Shown: in pieces, positions 8,211 through 16,839 of the stretch | How positions within the stretch are numbered: position 1 is the stretch's first letter | Layout of the letters: each line of letters begins with the position of its first letter | Assembly: GCA_026390555.1 (NCBI GenBank) | Contig: JAPLFS010000026.1 | Location: 1-48,658, forward strand | Reading direction: 5' to 3' | From: Pseudomonadota bacterium | GTDB lineage: Bacteria > Bdellovibrionota_C > UBA2361 > OMII01 | Length of the DNA stretch: 48,658 nt | Program-made: the position numbers and the translations under genes | The notes under the pieces: model-generated | The model's database searches: none | The model's input: the letters and a program-made list of their open reading frames with translations, nothing else | What the model was told of the DNA's origin: nothing

Positions 8211-9296
8211 TTAGGTGGGTTGTATAAGGACTAGCGCCTCCTGCACTAGCTCTTCAGGAACCGTAAGATCGAAGCTTGCCTTACCGATACGATCAATTAA
8301 CACCCACTTTATCTCGTTACCCACGTTTTTCTTATCGCGTGCCAGCGCTGTGCGTAGCTCAGTAACTGGAATCTTTGTTGGCAGCTCTGTAGGGAGCTCA
8401 GCTTGAGTGATGCCATGCTTAATCTGCAGGTAGGTGGCCTCAGTAATCTTTGCAATTTTGTACGAGATAAATGATTCAGCAAGCATGCCGATTGAGATAG
8501 CTTCACCGTGAGTTAGCGAGATCTTATTACTAATGGCGTAGCTCTCGATGGCGTGACCAATGGTGTGTCCAAAGTTAAGGGTTTTTCGAACTCCCTGTTC
8601 CGTTTCATCCGCCTCGACTATATCTTTTTTAATCTCGCAGGAGCGCAGGATTATATCGACCAACTGATCTGGGCTGTGGGCTGAGTATGCACGTGCCGTA
8701 ACACTCTCAAAATAGTCAGCATCAGCGATTAGTCCATGCTTTATTATCTCTGCGAATCCGGAACGGAGCTCACGAGCAGGGAGTGTGGCCAACGTGTCGA
8801 TATCAACAACGATACCTATTGGCTGCATAATAGAACCGAGTAGGTTCTTAACCCCCATAAAATTGATGCCGGACTTGCCTCCGATACTTGCATCAACCTG
8901 CGCCAGAAGCGTAGTGGGGAGGTGCATAAAGGCGATACCGCGCATATATGTAGCTGCAGCAAAGCCAACTAGATCGCTTAGTGCACCACCCCCTAAGGTG
9001 ATAACTAGTGAGCGACGGTCGAGCCTTTGGGCGACGAAGAATTCCCATACTCCTTGCAGGCCGGTACTATCCTTCATACGCTCCCCACCCTCCAGCACAA
9101 GTATGCGCGCATTTGGGGTCTTGAGGGTTTCTGTCAGGCGCTTGAGTGCTGCGCTAGCACCGGAGTCCGCTACTATAACCACGGAGGAGTAACTCTCTAG
9201 AGCTATAAGAGTTGGGAGGCGTTCAAGTAGACCCCTTCCAACCCAGAGTGGTGAGCTAGATTGTATTCGCGCAACGTTTATCGTTAGAGAGCTCAT
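8211..9296 (-). CDS. aroB: 3-dehydroquinate synthase
   Basis: NAD- and metal-dependent cyclisation of DAHP to 3-dehydroquinate. 361 residues. Visible motifs: VLEGGERMKD, ITLGGGALSDLVGFAAATYMRGI, PTTLLAQVDASIGGKSGIN, GFAEIIKHGLIAD, and the metal-binding His region RKTLNFGHTIGHAIES and LTHGEAISIGM. It starts ATG 3 nt after the stop of the upstream fusion enzyme; an AGGTG ribosome site lies inside the end of that gene, so the two are likely coupled. AroB uses the product of the fusion enzyme's DAHP synthase domain. Confidence 0.97.
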   Translation of the reverse strand: MSSLTINVARIQSSSPLWVGRGLLERLPTLIALESYSSVVIVADSGASAALKRLTETLKTPNARILVLEGGERMKDSTGLQGVWEFFVAQRLDRRSLVITLGGGALSDLVGFAAATYMRGIAFMHLPTTLLAQVDASIGGKSGINFMGVKNLLGSIMQPIGIVVDIDTLATLPARELRSGFAEIIKHGLIADADYFESVTARAYSAHSPDQLVDIILRSCEIKKDIVEADETEQGVRKTLNFGHTIGHAIESYAISNKISLTHGEAISIGMLAESFISYKIAKITEATYLQIKHGITQAELPTELPTKIPVTELRTALARDKKNVGNEIKWVLIDRIGKASFDLTVPEELVQEALVLIQPT

Positions 9297-9299
9297 TAA

Positions 9300-11378
9300 T
9301 CACACCTGTATCCTGCGAAGGTCTGCCATCAATTTTTCAAACTGCGGATACCTGAGTGCCTGAGGACCATCGCTCAGGGCCTTCTCGGGCTCCGGATGAA
9401 ACTCTACGATGATACCGTCCGCTCCGACAGCCTTTGCTGCAAGGGCAAGGGGTGGAACTAGCTCTCTAACGCCAGCAGCATGTGATGGATCAATAAAGAT
9501 CGGAAGGTGCGTACGTTGTTTAAGCACCGGAACCGCGCTGATATCGAGGGTACCACGGGTGGCGGTCTCAAAGGTTCTGATACCCCGCTCACACAGAAAG
9601 ACCTGCTGATTGCCGCCAGCAAGGATATACTCTACTGCTTGCAGGAGCTCCTCAATCGAGGAACTCATGCCGCGCTTTAGCATAATGGGACGTCTGATCT
9701 GACCGACAACCTTGAGTAGGCTGAAGTTTTGCATATTACGGGCACCGATCTGAATAATGTCGGCCTTCTCCGCAACCCGGTCAACATCCTCGGTCGTCAT
9801 GACCTCCGTGATAACCGGCATACCGAAAGCCCTACCAGCTTCTACCAGCAGGTCCAATCCTTCGTACCCCATGCCCTGAAAGCTGTAGGGCGATGAACGG
9901 GGCTTGAAGACTCCGCCGCGCAGGATCTTTGCGCCGTTATCGCGCGCCTCCTTAGCGCAAGACATGATCTGTTCACGTGATTCAACTGAGCAGGGCCCTG
10001 CGATCACAAGAAAGTTGCCATCTCCAATCTTAACTCCACCGACATCGATGATGGTGTTGGAGCTCTTATGTTCGCGGGTGACGAGCTTGTAGCCCCTGTC
10101 CTTAGCGGGAGCGCTCTTGGGCGCGGTAGTGTCCTCCTTGATCTCAATTACTATTGCAGCCTTTGGCTTAATTGCAATTTCAGGGCGCTCTACAACGGTC
10201 GGCTCCACATCGCAGGCCGGGAAGCACCCGAGCACCTTGATAAAGCGTACGAGCTTAGTTAGATCGGCAAGTGTCGCCTTAACCGGATCTGAGTCAAGAT
10301 TTCCCAGGAAATCGATATAGAACATCTCCTCCCAGCTGTTGCCTGGAATAGGGCGGCTCTCAAGCTTTGTCAGATTAATTTCACGCTCCTTAAACACCAA
10401 GAGTGCCTCGACAAGAGCTCCCGGCTTATTAAGGGTGTGCATTACTATGGAAGTTTTGCTTGTGATACGAGCATCGACCTTATGAGGGTGCTTTGCGATC
10501 ACAATAAAACGGGTGAAGTTGTCCTCCTGGTTGGCGACATTACGTTGGAGCACTGAGAGCCCAAACATCTCGGCGGCCTCTGTGCTGGCGATAGCGGCGT
10601 GTAGCTTATTACCTGCCGTATGAACCAACTTTGCCCCGATAGCGGAGTCGTTACAGAACTCGATGCTACAATCGGTAAGCCCTGTAAGAAAGTTACTGCA
10701 CTCAGAGACGGAGAGGGCGCTGGCATAGATGCGCTCAAGGTGCGAGATGGGTGCGTTCGGCATGCCGATTAGGCAGGGGCTGACACGTAATTTCTCCTCG
10801 CCTACTATTGAAACACGGGAGTTGAGTAGAAGATCGTAGACGTCGTTGATGCCACCAGAGGTTGTATTCTCAATCGGCAGAATACCGTAGTCACAGCTTC
10901 CGGCCTCAACCGCACGGACCGCTTCCAGGTACGTTTTAAATCCGATAAAGGTTGGGGTGCCCGAGGTCTTTGAGGATGAGGAGACAAAGCTCCGTCCCGC
11001 CAGGTGACAGAATGAGCCCTCAATCCCTTGAAAGGCTATGCTGCTGCTGTGCGTCAGCACGGTGGAGCCGTTTAGCTTAGCTTGTAGGTGGTCGTGCTGC
11101 GTGCGAACCGCTTCGGCGATTACCTCGTGAAAGATATTGGTTACGTGCTGGGCCTCAAGTCCAAGCTCACGACCAGCAGAGATACGTTGCTGTAAGAGCT
11201 GCTGCTCGCGTGGAATATCTCGCAGTATAGCGTGTTCAGTTTCCTTGGCCTCGACTACCTGTTTTGCAATCGCACGTCGCTTTGAAAGTATGGTGAGCAA
11301 TCCCTGGTCTAGGCGATCGATCTCGCTACGGAGCTCAGAGAGCGGGGTGCTTTTTATAAGGGCTGTATCTGTTGTCAT
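9300..11378 (-). CDS. trifunctional fusion: chorismate mutase - prephenate dehydratase - ACT - DAHP synthase
   Basis: 692 residues combine a PheA-like P-protein with DAHP synthase. Residues ~12-98 are an AroQ-type chorismate mutase ([30 protein letters not shown]). Residues ~113-295 are prephenate dehydratase ([36 protein letters not shown]). Residues ~305-385 are a Phe-binding ACT domain with the GAL and ESRP motifs ([18 protein letters not shown]). A ~45-residue linker rich in Lys, Ala and Pro follows. Residues ~430-692 are a type I-beta DAHP synthase ([43 protein letters not shown]). One polypeptide would thus do the entry step and both Phe-branch steps, and phenylalanine binding could feed back on both. 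ATG start with GGAG 11 nt upstream; 29 nt after ilvE. Confidence 0.95.
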   Translation of the reverse strand: MTTDTALIKSTPLSELRSEIDRLDQGLLTILSKRRAIAKQVVEAKETEHAILRDIPREQQLLQQRISAGRELGLEAQHVTNIFHEVIAEAVRTQHDHLQAKLNGSTVLTHSSSIAFQGIEGSFCHLAGRSFVSSSSKTSGTPTFIGFKTYLEAVRAVEAGSCDYGILPIENTTSGGINDVYDLLLNSRVSIVGEEKLRVSPCLIGMPNAPISHLERIYASALSVSECSNFLTGLTDCSIEFCNDSAIGAKLVHTAGNKLHAAIASTEAAEMFGLSVLQRNVANQEDNFTRFIVIAKHPHKVDARITSKTSIVMHTLNKPGALVEALLVFKEREINLTKLESRPIPGNSWEEMFYIDFLGNLDSDPVKATLADLTKLVRFIKVLGCFPACDVEPTVVERPEIAIKPKAAIVIEIKEDTTAPKSAPAKDRGYKLVTREHKSSNTIIDVGGVKIGDGNFLVIAGPCSVESREQIMSCAKEARDNGAKILRGGVFKPRSSPYSFQGMGYEGLDLLVEAGRAFGMPVITEVMTTEDVDRVAEKADIIQIGARNMQNFSLLKVVGQIRRPIMLKRGMSSSIEELLQAVEYILAGGNQQVFLCERGIRTFETATRGTLDISAVPVLKQRTHLPIFIDPSHAAGVRELVPPLALAAKAVGADGIIVEFHPEPEKALSDGPQALRYPQFEKLMADLRRIQV

Positions 11379-11407
11379 ATCGGTTATATCTCCAGTGGTT
11401 ACTCTTG

Positions 11408-12310
11408 TTACTTAATGAATGTGAGAAATTTATTGTAGTCAGTATTACGACCGTAGATCGCATCTAAATACGCGGTCTTAAGGGCGAGGCTAATAGGGCC
11501 AGCTTTACCATCTCCCAGAGGTGTGTCGTCTATAGAGCCTATAGGGATAACCTCTGCTGCGGTTCCGGTAAAGAAGGCCTCATCGGCAGCGAGTGCATCC
11601 TTAAGAGATATGCGCTTTTCAGTGACCGTAAAGCCATTGTCACGGGCGATCTCAATCATCGTTGCGCGGGTAATGCCAGCTAAGATCGTCCCAAGTGGTG
11701 GTGTGATGATCTCGTTATCCTTAATCATAAAGAAGTTCTCTCCCGGACCCTCAGCGATAAACCCGTTAGTATCTAGGAAGAGCGCTTCGTGATACCGCGA
11801 ACCTTTCAGCTCAAGCACCGCTAGGATGCTATTAACGTAGTGGCCACATATCTTCGCATCCGCAACGGTCGAGTCGGGATGGATACGGATATACTTGCTT
11901 ACCTTGATATCGGCCGCTTCGACCGGAATGTAGGCGCCCCACGGCCAGCAGGAGATAATGACCTCCAGTGGGGCGTTGCTTGGATCGAGGCCCATTACGC
12001 CATATCCATATATGACAAGGGGGCGGATGTAGCCCTGCTCTAACTTATTGCGCTTAAGTAGTTCGCAGGTTGTTGCACACAGCTGCTCAACGGAATAGGG
12101 GATGGCCATGCCGAGCACGCCAGCTGAATAGTGTAGCCGCTGCATGTGCTCCTGTAGACGAAATACCGCCGGGCCCTGCGCGGTCTTGTAGACCCTAATG
12201 CCCTCAAATGCACCACCCCCATAGTGCAGGGAATGGCTAAGTACGTGAATCTTAGCCTCGTTCCAGGGAACAAAGGTGCCATTCATCCAGATAAATTCAG
12301 TGCTCTCCAT
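11408..12310 (-). CDS. ilvE: class IV aminotransferase, branched-chain type (IlvE-like)
   Basis: 300 residues of the branched-chain aminotransferase (fold-type IV PLP) family: [34 protein letters not shown], the PLP-lysine region [48 protein letters not shown] and [16 protein letters not shown]. Normally it interconverts branched-chain 2-oxo acids and amino acids with glutamate. Here it is first in an operon for aromatic synthesis and lies behind an aromatic-codon attenuator, so I infer it may also or mainly transaminate phenylpyruvate, closing the Phe branch. ATG start, AGGAAG ribosome site 7 nt upstream. Confidence 0.92.
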   Translation of the reverse strand: MESTEFIWMNGTFVPWNEAKIHVLSHSLHYGGGAFEGIRVYKTAQGPAVFRLQEHMQRLHYSAGVLGMAIPYSVEQLCATTCELLKRNKLEQGYIRPLVIYGYGVMGLDPSNAPLEVIISCWPWGAYIPVEAADIKVSKYIRIHPDSTVADAKICGHYVNSILAVLELKGSRYHEALFLDTNGFIAEGPGENFFMIKDNEIITPPLGTILAGITRATMIEIARDNGFTVTEKRISLKDALAADEAFFTGTAAEVIPIGSIDDTPLGDGKAGPISLALKTAYLDAIYGRNTDYNKFLTFIK

Positions 12311-12355
12311 TAACGCTTCCTTTTGACGTTTTCTAATCTTGAATTACGCTCAGGC

Positions 12356-12388
12356 AAAAAAAAAGGCCCTGCAGTTATGCAGAGCCTT
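12356..12388 (-). terminator. attenuator terminator upstream of ilvE
   Basis: On the minus strand AAGGCTCTGCA (12378-12388) and TGCAGGGCCTT (12363-12373) form an 11-position stem with one mismatch and a 4-nt loop, followed by a run of T (complement of A at 12356-12364): an intrinsic terminator 46 nt before the ilvE start codon. Its 5' arm can alternatively pair with an upstream segment. Confidence 0.9.
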
Positions 12389-12457
12389 CATTTCAGCACG
12401 TGCTGATGCTCTGCCTTAGCAAGACCTGATAAAATACCAAAATGTAGGAAGGGCAGA
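12363..12457 (-). promoter_or_regulatory. four-segment transcription attenuator (aromatic amino acid sensing)
   Basis: Four RNA segments are visible on the minus strand. Segment 1 is TCTGCCCTT (12449-12457), inside the leader ORF. Segment 2 is AAGGCAGAGC (12408-12417), overlapping the leader stop codon. Segment 3 is AAGGCTCTGCA (12378-12388). Segment 4 is TGCAGGGCCTT (12363-12373). Pairings: 1:2 (8 bp with a bulge), 2:3 antiterminator (GCAGAGC with GCTCTGC, 7 bp perfect, enclosing the palindrome TCAGCACGTGCTGA), 3:4 terminator. A ribosome stalled on the Phe-Trp-Tyr-Phe codons would cover segment 1 and allow 2:3, giving readthrough into ilvE; one reaching the stop would cover segment 2 and allow termination. 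This is the classical trp/phe attenuator layout. Confidence 0.85.
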
Positions 12458-12469
12458 CGATCTATTCAT
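12416..12469 (-). CDS. attenuator leader peptide with Phe-Trp-Tyr-Phe codons
   Basis: A 17-residue ORF, MNRSSALPTFWYFIRSC, too short for ordinary ORF calling. The run TTT TGG TAT TTT encodes Phe-Trp-Tyr-Phe, all three aromatic residues, just upstream of the stop codon. The TAA overlaps RNA segment 2 of the attenuator, and codons 5-7 form segment 1, as expected for a ribosome-controlled attenuator. AAAGGA lies about 12 nt upstream, slightly far. An alternative ATG with the 4-residue frame MFFV ends on a TGA that overlaps this start (ATGA). The evidence is the codon content combined with the RNA layout; expression is unproven. Confidence 0.85.
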   Translation of the reverse strand: MNRSSALPTFWYFIRSC

Positions 12470-12504
12470 ACAAAGAACATATCCTTTACACCTGTTTAAA
12501 GCAA

Positions 12505-12529
12505 GAGAGGGAGCCTATGGCTCCCTCTC
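12505..12529 (-). terminator. strong hairpin after the 12564-13118 gene
   Basis: GAGAGGGAGCC and GGCTCCCTCTC form a perfect 11-bp stem with a 3-nt loop, 34 nt downstream of the stop of the minus-strand gene at 12564. On the minus strand it is followed by TTGCTTT, a poor U-tract. Probably the terminator or 3' end of that gene, leaving the second hairpin at 12356 to serve as the ilvE attenuator. Confidence 0.65.
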
Positions 12530-12563
12530 CAGATTAGGCTAGTTAAGACCTTATAACTAGATA

Positions 12564-13118
12564 CTAACCAGCGTTACCGGTTCTACCGACTGGCGTAACT
12601 TTATAGCAAACTGTATCCGCAGCCGCGACGCTTGATCCACTTAGCTGTACGTACACAAATCCGTCTCTGCCTCTACGCTTCGACTTGATAGAGATCTGAG
12701 ATATGGAGCACCGAGGTGCCCCGCCAGCCGCGCAATAGGCACGCGCCTTACCGGTCTTAGAATAGGTTCCATAGTACCCTACAGCGCCGGCCTTAACGCC
12801 ATCTGAGTAGTAGAAATTCATAGGGAATAGGGGCGGACATTCCTCGTTGCAGATAAATGTTGGGCCAGCTGCACGGGCATCACTTGTCGGAATGTGGTTT
12901 GAGATCACAGATTTCCAGAGGAACTCGTTGCCGGTAACCTCTTTGACTGTGCTACATACGTTGCTAAAAGCACTGATCGATGCTTTTGGGTCACCCCGCC
13001 GCGCCAGCTTGCGAATGGAACGAGCGCTTAAGTTACTTGAATCGTCTGCCCAGGCGGTGCTTGATACGAGCACACCTAGCGCTAAGATTGAGAGTAGGAC
13101 TCGTCGTGCAGTAATCAT
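12564..13118 (-). CDS. secreted protein of unknown function
   Basis: 184 residues. The N-terminus MITARRVLLSILALGVLVSSTAWADD is a Sec signal peptide with cleavage expected after AWA. The mature part contains six or so cysteines (FICNEECPP, YCAAGGAPRC, TVCYKV) that could form disulphides in the periplasm or outside, plus a Tyr/Gly-rich segment (GAVGYYGTYSKTGKARAYC) and a basic stretch (KSKRRGRDG). No family recognised. ATG start with AGGAAGG about 9 nt upstream. Monocistronic by appearance, with a hairpin at each side. Confidence 0.8.
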   Translation of the reverse strand: MITARRVLLSILALGVLVSSTAWADDSSNLSARSIRKLARRGDPKASISAFSNVCSTVKEVTGNEFLWKSVISNHIPTSDARAAGPTFICNEECPPLFPMNFYYSDGVKAGAVGYYGTYSKTGKARAYCAAGGAPRCSISQISIKSKRRGRDGFVYVQLSGSSVAAADTVCYKVTPVGRTGNAG

Positions 13119-13248
13119 TAGTAGCTACCTTCCTGTAATGTTTTCGTTGTTAAGATGAGGGGCATTTCCCAGCAATCTTGCGAGCCGGCTCTCGCCAGTA
13201 CCAATTTTACCTGACTTGGTTATAAATCCGCAAGGGTAGTTAGTTAGG

Positions 13249-13298
13249 AAGCTTTACCCCCCCCCCCCCCCACCGATATTTCTGGGGGGGTAAAGCTT
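13249..13298. terminator. 15-bp inverted repeat with a C15 homopolymer
   Basis: AAGCTTTACCCCCCC (13249-13263) and GGGGGGGTAAAGCTT (13284-13298) are perfect inverted copies around a 20-nt loop; the C run continues to 13271 (15 C in total). It lies 78 nt downstream of the minus-strand gene ending at 13376 and may act as its transcription stop, although there is no U-tract. Such a homopolymer is prone to slippage. Confidence 0.55.
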
Positions 13299-13375
13299 AT
13301 AGGGCTCTCGAGTTGTTAGTCCTATGCAACATCGTTCTGAGGTTGTACCTCTTTCGGATCCTCTTTCGGAGTTCG

Positions 13376-14344
13376 CTACACCCCTGCTGTAGGTGTCTGC
13401 TGCTCTCCCATAAAGCTAACATCCCTGCGCTCGTTAATCCCGTTAATGTATGCCGCAGCGGTTTGTTGGTCTAGCTGTCCAGCCTGGACGGACTTAGTGA
13501 TGGACTCTGCCAAGCTCTCATCGGTTAGTTTAAACTTAGCGATGAATGTATTGACGTTCTTGCGCACATCATCGAGCGAGGTAGCGTTACTAAGTGCGGC
13601 GTTAGTAAAGTAGCCGATAAAATCGCTCTTAACCTTCTGATTGCCCCCACTTAAAAGATCCATCACCGGATTGAGCCACGAGATAGCGTACTTAGCGAGT
13701 GGGTTCTTAGTGTCGATCTCGTATGGTCGACGTCCCCCTAACTCCGCCCTAGGTTTACCATCAGCGCCCATGTCGTACTGCGTTCCGTTCGCCAAGGTGA
13801 GTTTATTCGACGAGTCGATGACCTGTTCCTGCACCAGCAGACCTCGCACCGAATCGCGTACCTTTTGGTCTTTGTGCTTTCCGGTTTTAATGCTACCAAA
13901 AAGCCCCCCTACGATCCCCCCAAGCGCGCCTCCGATAACGGTACCGATGCCGGGAAAGATACTACCGATCGTTGCTCCAAGAGCGGCACCACTTGCAGCA
14001 CCACCTGCCGGTGTTGATTTACCCCAATTCATTATCAGGTCCGCGGCTCCCATGATTCCGCCAAAGATGCCTGCGCCCATCCCAAGGAAGCCGGTCGCCC
14101 CCGTAGCGGCAGCTCCAATGCCTGGTATTGCTGAGGTTGCTGTATTAAGAGCTGATCCCGCACCCTCTAATAGAGCGCCCGCTGCAGGGGCCTTTTGCAG
14201 CAGCTGTAAGGCTCCTAAAGATTGAGGGAGCACGCCTGTAAGAAATTGGGAGGCCTTGTCTTTACTTGAATCACCAACAGCACCACCGACCAGTTGTTGA
14301 AGTACGTTTGAAGAGAGAAGACCCTGAATACCCTGAAATCCCAT
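13376..14344 (-). CDS. glycine-zipper-containing protein, unknown function
   Basis: 322 residues, not recognised as a family. The central part (about 85-155) is rich in Gly and Ala with glycine-zipper patterns (GAALGATIGSIFPGIGTVIGG, then ALGGIVGGLFGS) that could insert into or associate with membranes. It is flanked by a helical N-terminal part (LLSSNVLQQLVGGAVGDSSKDKA) and a soluble C-terminal domain of about 150 residues. No signal peptide. Glycine-zipper segments occur in outer-membrane lipoproteins, pore-forming toxins and structural proteins, so the role is open. ATG start with GGAG 8 nt upstream (AAGGAGATATATATG). Confidence 0.75.
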   Translation of the reverse strand: MGFQGIQGLLSSNVLQQLVGGAVGDSSKDKASQFLTGVLPQSLGALQLLQKAPAAGALLEGAGSALNTATSAIPGIGAAATGATGFLGMGAGIFGGIMGAADLIMNWGKSTPAGGAASGAALGATIGSIFPGIGTVIGGALGGIVGGLFGSIKTGKHKDQKVRDSVRGLLVQEQVIDSSNKLTLANGTQYDMGADGKPRAELGGRRPYEIDTKNPLAKYAISWLNPVMDLLSGGNQKVKSDFIGYFTNAALSNATSLDDVRKNVNTFIAKFKLTDESLAESITKSVQAGQLDQQTAAAYINGINERRDVSFMGEQQTPTAGV

Positions 14345-14548
14345 ATATATCTCCTTAAAAATATCTTTTCAGTAGCTGTTTGATCAGTGGTCGCTTGGCC
14401 TTGATATAAGGCCAGAAACCACCTAGAGCGAACTTGTAGTTACATAATCGGCAACGGCCCCCGTTTGTTGCGTACCTTGGGGCTCTAAACTGTTTTCCAT
14501 TACCTACAGATCTGGGGTAGTATTAGGACCGTTAGTTTGGAGGTCTTT

Positions 14549-15097
14549 ATGCTGCGACTGAATCTGCTTTTTACCGTATCGTTCGCTATTGTATCGATTG
14601 CATTCATATCTGGGTGTGCGAATACCACCGATTATAGCGGTAGCGGGGTCACGCAGGTTGTAGAGATCGATTCGAACGATTCAACGATCGAACTTGGAGA
14701 TGGCTCGGTATTTAAGATAGACTTTGTGTTTGATCAGAACGAGGTATTTCTTGACGATGGAGAGGTGACCGTCGTAGTTAAGTTCCCTAGAGAGCTTGCA
14801 TATCGCAGCAGTTCTGCCGAGATTAACGAACCGGGTAGCCGCGATAAGGGGGTAGACCCCACGATACTGCGCTGCTCAAATGGCGATACATATCTTACCT
14901 TTATTCTTGATGATAATGATCTAGACGGGGCATATATGCCTAGCGATGGCTCAGACGCACAACTCAAGATGACACTTGATGGACGCCGTGCTGAAAATGT
15001 AGTTATCGTAGAAGCCAAGGCCGATGATGGTACCGTATTATTCGGATGCGACCAGGAGTTCGATCCGGATGAGCAGGAGGTTGTCACCGTCGGGTAA
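14549..15097 (+). CDS. lipoprotein of unknown function
   Basis: 182 residues starting MLRLNLLFTVSFAIVSIAFISGCANT: a lipoprotein signal with lipobox ISGC, so Cys about residue 22 would be lipidated. The mature protein is acidic and beta-rich with Asp-rich loops (DSNDSTIELGDGS, DDNDLDGAYMPSDGSD) reminiscent of Ca-binding, and two further Cys. The frame extends to a TTG at 14537, but GGAGG at 14539-14543 lies 5 nt before the ATG at 14549, which fixes the start there. It is followed 20 nt later by an outer-membrane-barrel-like gene, so the pair may act together at the outer membrane. Confidence 0.85.
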   Translation: MLRLNLLFTVSFAIVSIAFISGCANTTDYSGSGVTQVVEIDSNDSTIELGDGSVFKIDFVFDQNEVFLDDGEVTVVVKFPRELAYRSSSAEINEPGSRDKGVDPTILRCSNGDTYLTFILDDNDLDGAYMPSDGSDAQLKMTLDGRRAENVVIVEAKADDGTVLFGCDQEFDPDEQEVVTVG

Positions 15098-15117
15098 TTA
15101 TTTCTGGCTGGAGTTGT

Positions 15118-16089
15118 ATGTCTGTATGGGTCCGTTTAGCTCGCGTAACGCTCTTTATCGTCTGCGTGTTTCAGCCGTGGCAGAAGCTTGTTGCGCAAGG
15201 CTCCACAATAACCCCCGAGCAACAGCGCTTCAGTAACGAGATTATAAACGAGTCGGTTAATACCACGACCCTTTTTGCATCTCAGGATACCTTCTCTACG
15301 GGGCACTTTGACAAGCACCGTATTGGGCAACCAGATACCAGTTACAATACAATACGGACGCCCTTCGAGGCTTTGCTGACAGATGGTGCCGGCTCCGTTC
15401 AGCCGTTCGTGCAAGGCAGCATTGGGTTGCTTAAGGTTGTAGGCGGAGTTGCGCCGGTTAATGGAGTAGGGGAGAACGACTTATCAACCTCCGATCTTAT
15501 CTCAGTGGCTACCGGGCTAGGCGCATACGTTACATTGAGTGAGGATTTCAAGTTGGCAGCCTCAATCTCGCTCGCCTATTCTCACCTCAGAAATAACTAT
15601 GATTTTAAAAATGAGTATAGCCAAAAATTTTTCAAACCAGAGGATGACCTGTTGTACAACTGGAGCTTAGATCTATTGACCTATACACCAACGATTAGGG
15701 CGCTCTATCAGAGTAAGTTTGGCGAATCTATAGTTCAGTACACCCTGGGATATAGTCATATCTTTAATGATTCAATCGCATCATCAAGCTCGGCTATCAC
15801 AATTAATTCCGCAACTGGCTTGTTATGGAACAGATTTGCCTATACTCAGCCGCTCGGGATTGAGGCGATCTCTGCGCCGTTATCTCTACGGCCCTTCTTT
15901 CAATGGAGCAATATCAGCGGAAAGGCATCCAAGGGGTTGGACCTAGTTAATCTCTTTGAGGTAGGGGCGGATCTGGTGATGGACTTTAAGGAGAAGTTTA
16001 TCTGGTTCTCTCAGATTAGCTGGGGGGGGAGCTATGTGACCGGCGATAGTTTTGAGGGTTATCATATCGGCTTAGGAGGAAAATTTTGA
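15118..16089 (+). CDS. outer-membrane beta-barrel-like protein
   Basis: 323 residues: N-terminal signal segment (VRLARVTLFIVCVFQPWQKLVAQ), then alternating beta-strand-like segments with aromatic girdles (FKLAASISLAYSHLRNNYDF, LSLRPFFQWSNIS, GEVGADLVMDF-like strands) and the C-terminal ending YHIGLGGKF with terminal Phe, as in proteins inserted by BamA. The role could be transport or adhesion; not identified. ATG start with GGAG 4 nt upstream. A run of eight G at 16022-16029 lies within the coding sequence and could slip. It overlaps the next gene (mqnB) by 4 nt. Confidence 0.75.
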   Translation: MSVWVRLARVTLFIVCVFQPWQKLVAQGSTITPEQQRFSNEIINESVNTTTLFASQDTFSTGHFDKHRIGQPDTSYNTIRTPFEALLTDGAGSVQPFVQGSIGLLKVVGGVAPVNGVGENDLSTSDLISVATGLGAYVTLSEDFKLAASISLAYSHLRNNYDFKNEYSQKFFKPEDDLLYNWSLDLLTYTPTIRALYQSKFGESIVQYTLGYSHIFNDSIASSSSAITINSATGLLWNRFAYTQPLGIEAISAPLSLRPFFQWSNISGKASKGLDLVNLFEVGADLVMDFKEKFIWFSQISWGGSYVTGDSFEGYHIGLGGKF

Positions 16090-16775
16090 GGGTACTACTC
16101 GTCTCGGCTACCATGCTTGAGGTTCTGCCAACCATAGCGGCAAATATTCCTAGCGCTAGCGAGATCTCTGGTTTTGGAGCAGCGGGAACTCTACTAACGG
16201 GCAAGGGGCTTGATTGTCTGATTACCGGGCTGGGACAGATGCAGTGTGGGATACACCTGACGGCGCTACTCGCGCGCGAACGGTACGACCTGGTAGTACA
16301 GGCTGGAATTGCTGGCAGCTTTACTGATAGATTTCCCAAACGTTCTATCGCCGTTGTTAGTCAGGAGAGTTTAGCGGACCTCGGAGCAGAAGATAATGGG
16401 GGCTTCCTTGATCTTATGGAGATGGGGCTATTAGATCCTAATCAGGCACCATTTTCGCAGGGACGATTGATCGCCCCAGAGCTTATGATTAAAGCGCTTA
16501 GCGCCCTGCCACGCGCATCTTCGGTTACTGTTAATCGAGTACTCAGTAGCGAGTCTAGTATAGCTTGGGTGCGTGAGCGCTATGTTCCAGAGCTGGTTAA
16601 CATGGAGGGAGCGGCGCTATTTTATGCCTGCCTTCTGAAGAACGTCCCCTTCGTCTCACTAAGATCCGTATCAGACATGGTTGGAGCACGGGATAAAGGC
16701 TCCTGGGATATCCCTGGAGCAGTGGCGGTTCTTAACGCAACTCTCGGAGTGCTCCTTGAGGAATCTATGAGCTAG
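16086..16775 (+). CDS. mqnB: futalosine hydrolase
   Basis: 229 residues of the nucleoside phosphorylase/hydrolase fold. Motifs: VVQAGIAGSF, VVSQESLADLGAED followed by GGFLDL, VNMEGAALFYACL (the catalytic Glu/purine-binding NMEG block), and RSVSDMVGARDKGSWD. The match is to MqnB, which splits futalosine to dehypoxanthine futalosine and hypoxanthine in the alternative menaquinone pathway. The closest alternative is MTA/SAH nucleosidase. The start is TTG at 16086, with AGGAGG 6 nt upstream; it overlaps the preceding stop by 4 nt, so it is translationally coupled to the barrel protein. Confidence 0.85.
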   Translation: MRVLLVSATMLEVLPTIAANIPSASEISGFGAAGTLLTGKGLDCLITGLGQMQCGIHLTALLARERYDLVVQAGIAGSFTDRFPKRSIAVVSQESLADLGAEDNGGFLDLMEMGLLDPNQAPFSQGRLIAPELMIKALSALPRASSVTVNRVLSSESSIAWVRERYVPELVNMEGAALFYACLLKNVPFVSLRSVSDMVGARDKGSWDIPGAVAVLNATLGVLLEESMS

Positions 16776-16790
16776 TTTCGCTAGACGTAC

Positions 16791-16808
16791 CTAGTCAGCA
16801 TATTCCAG
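16791..16808. repeat. 18-bp repeat shared with 23897-23914, copy 1
   Basis: CTAGTCAGCATATTCCAG, identical to 23897-23914; both copies are 12-16 nt downstream of the stop of a plus-strand gene and in the same orientation. Confidence 0.6.
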
Positions 16809-16839
16809 AAATATTCGCATACGATAATGACACTCAATA

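Noticed and set aside
12356-12388. Simple terminator of the upstream secreted-protein gene
   Set aside because: That gene already has its own hairpin at 12505-12529, and the competing antiterminator plus aromatic leader peptide explain the second hairpin better.
13376-14344. Bacteriocin or phage-injection protein
   Set aside because: Glycine-zipper segments alone are not sufficient; no export, immunity or phage genes are adjacent.
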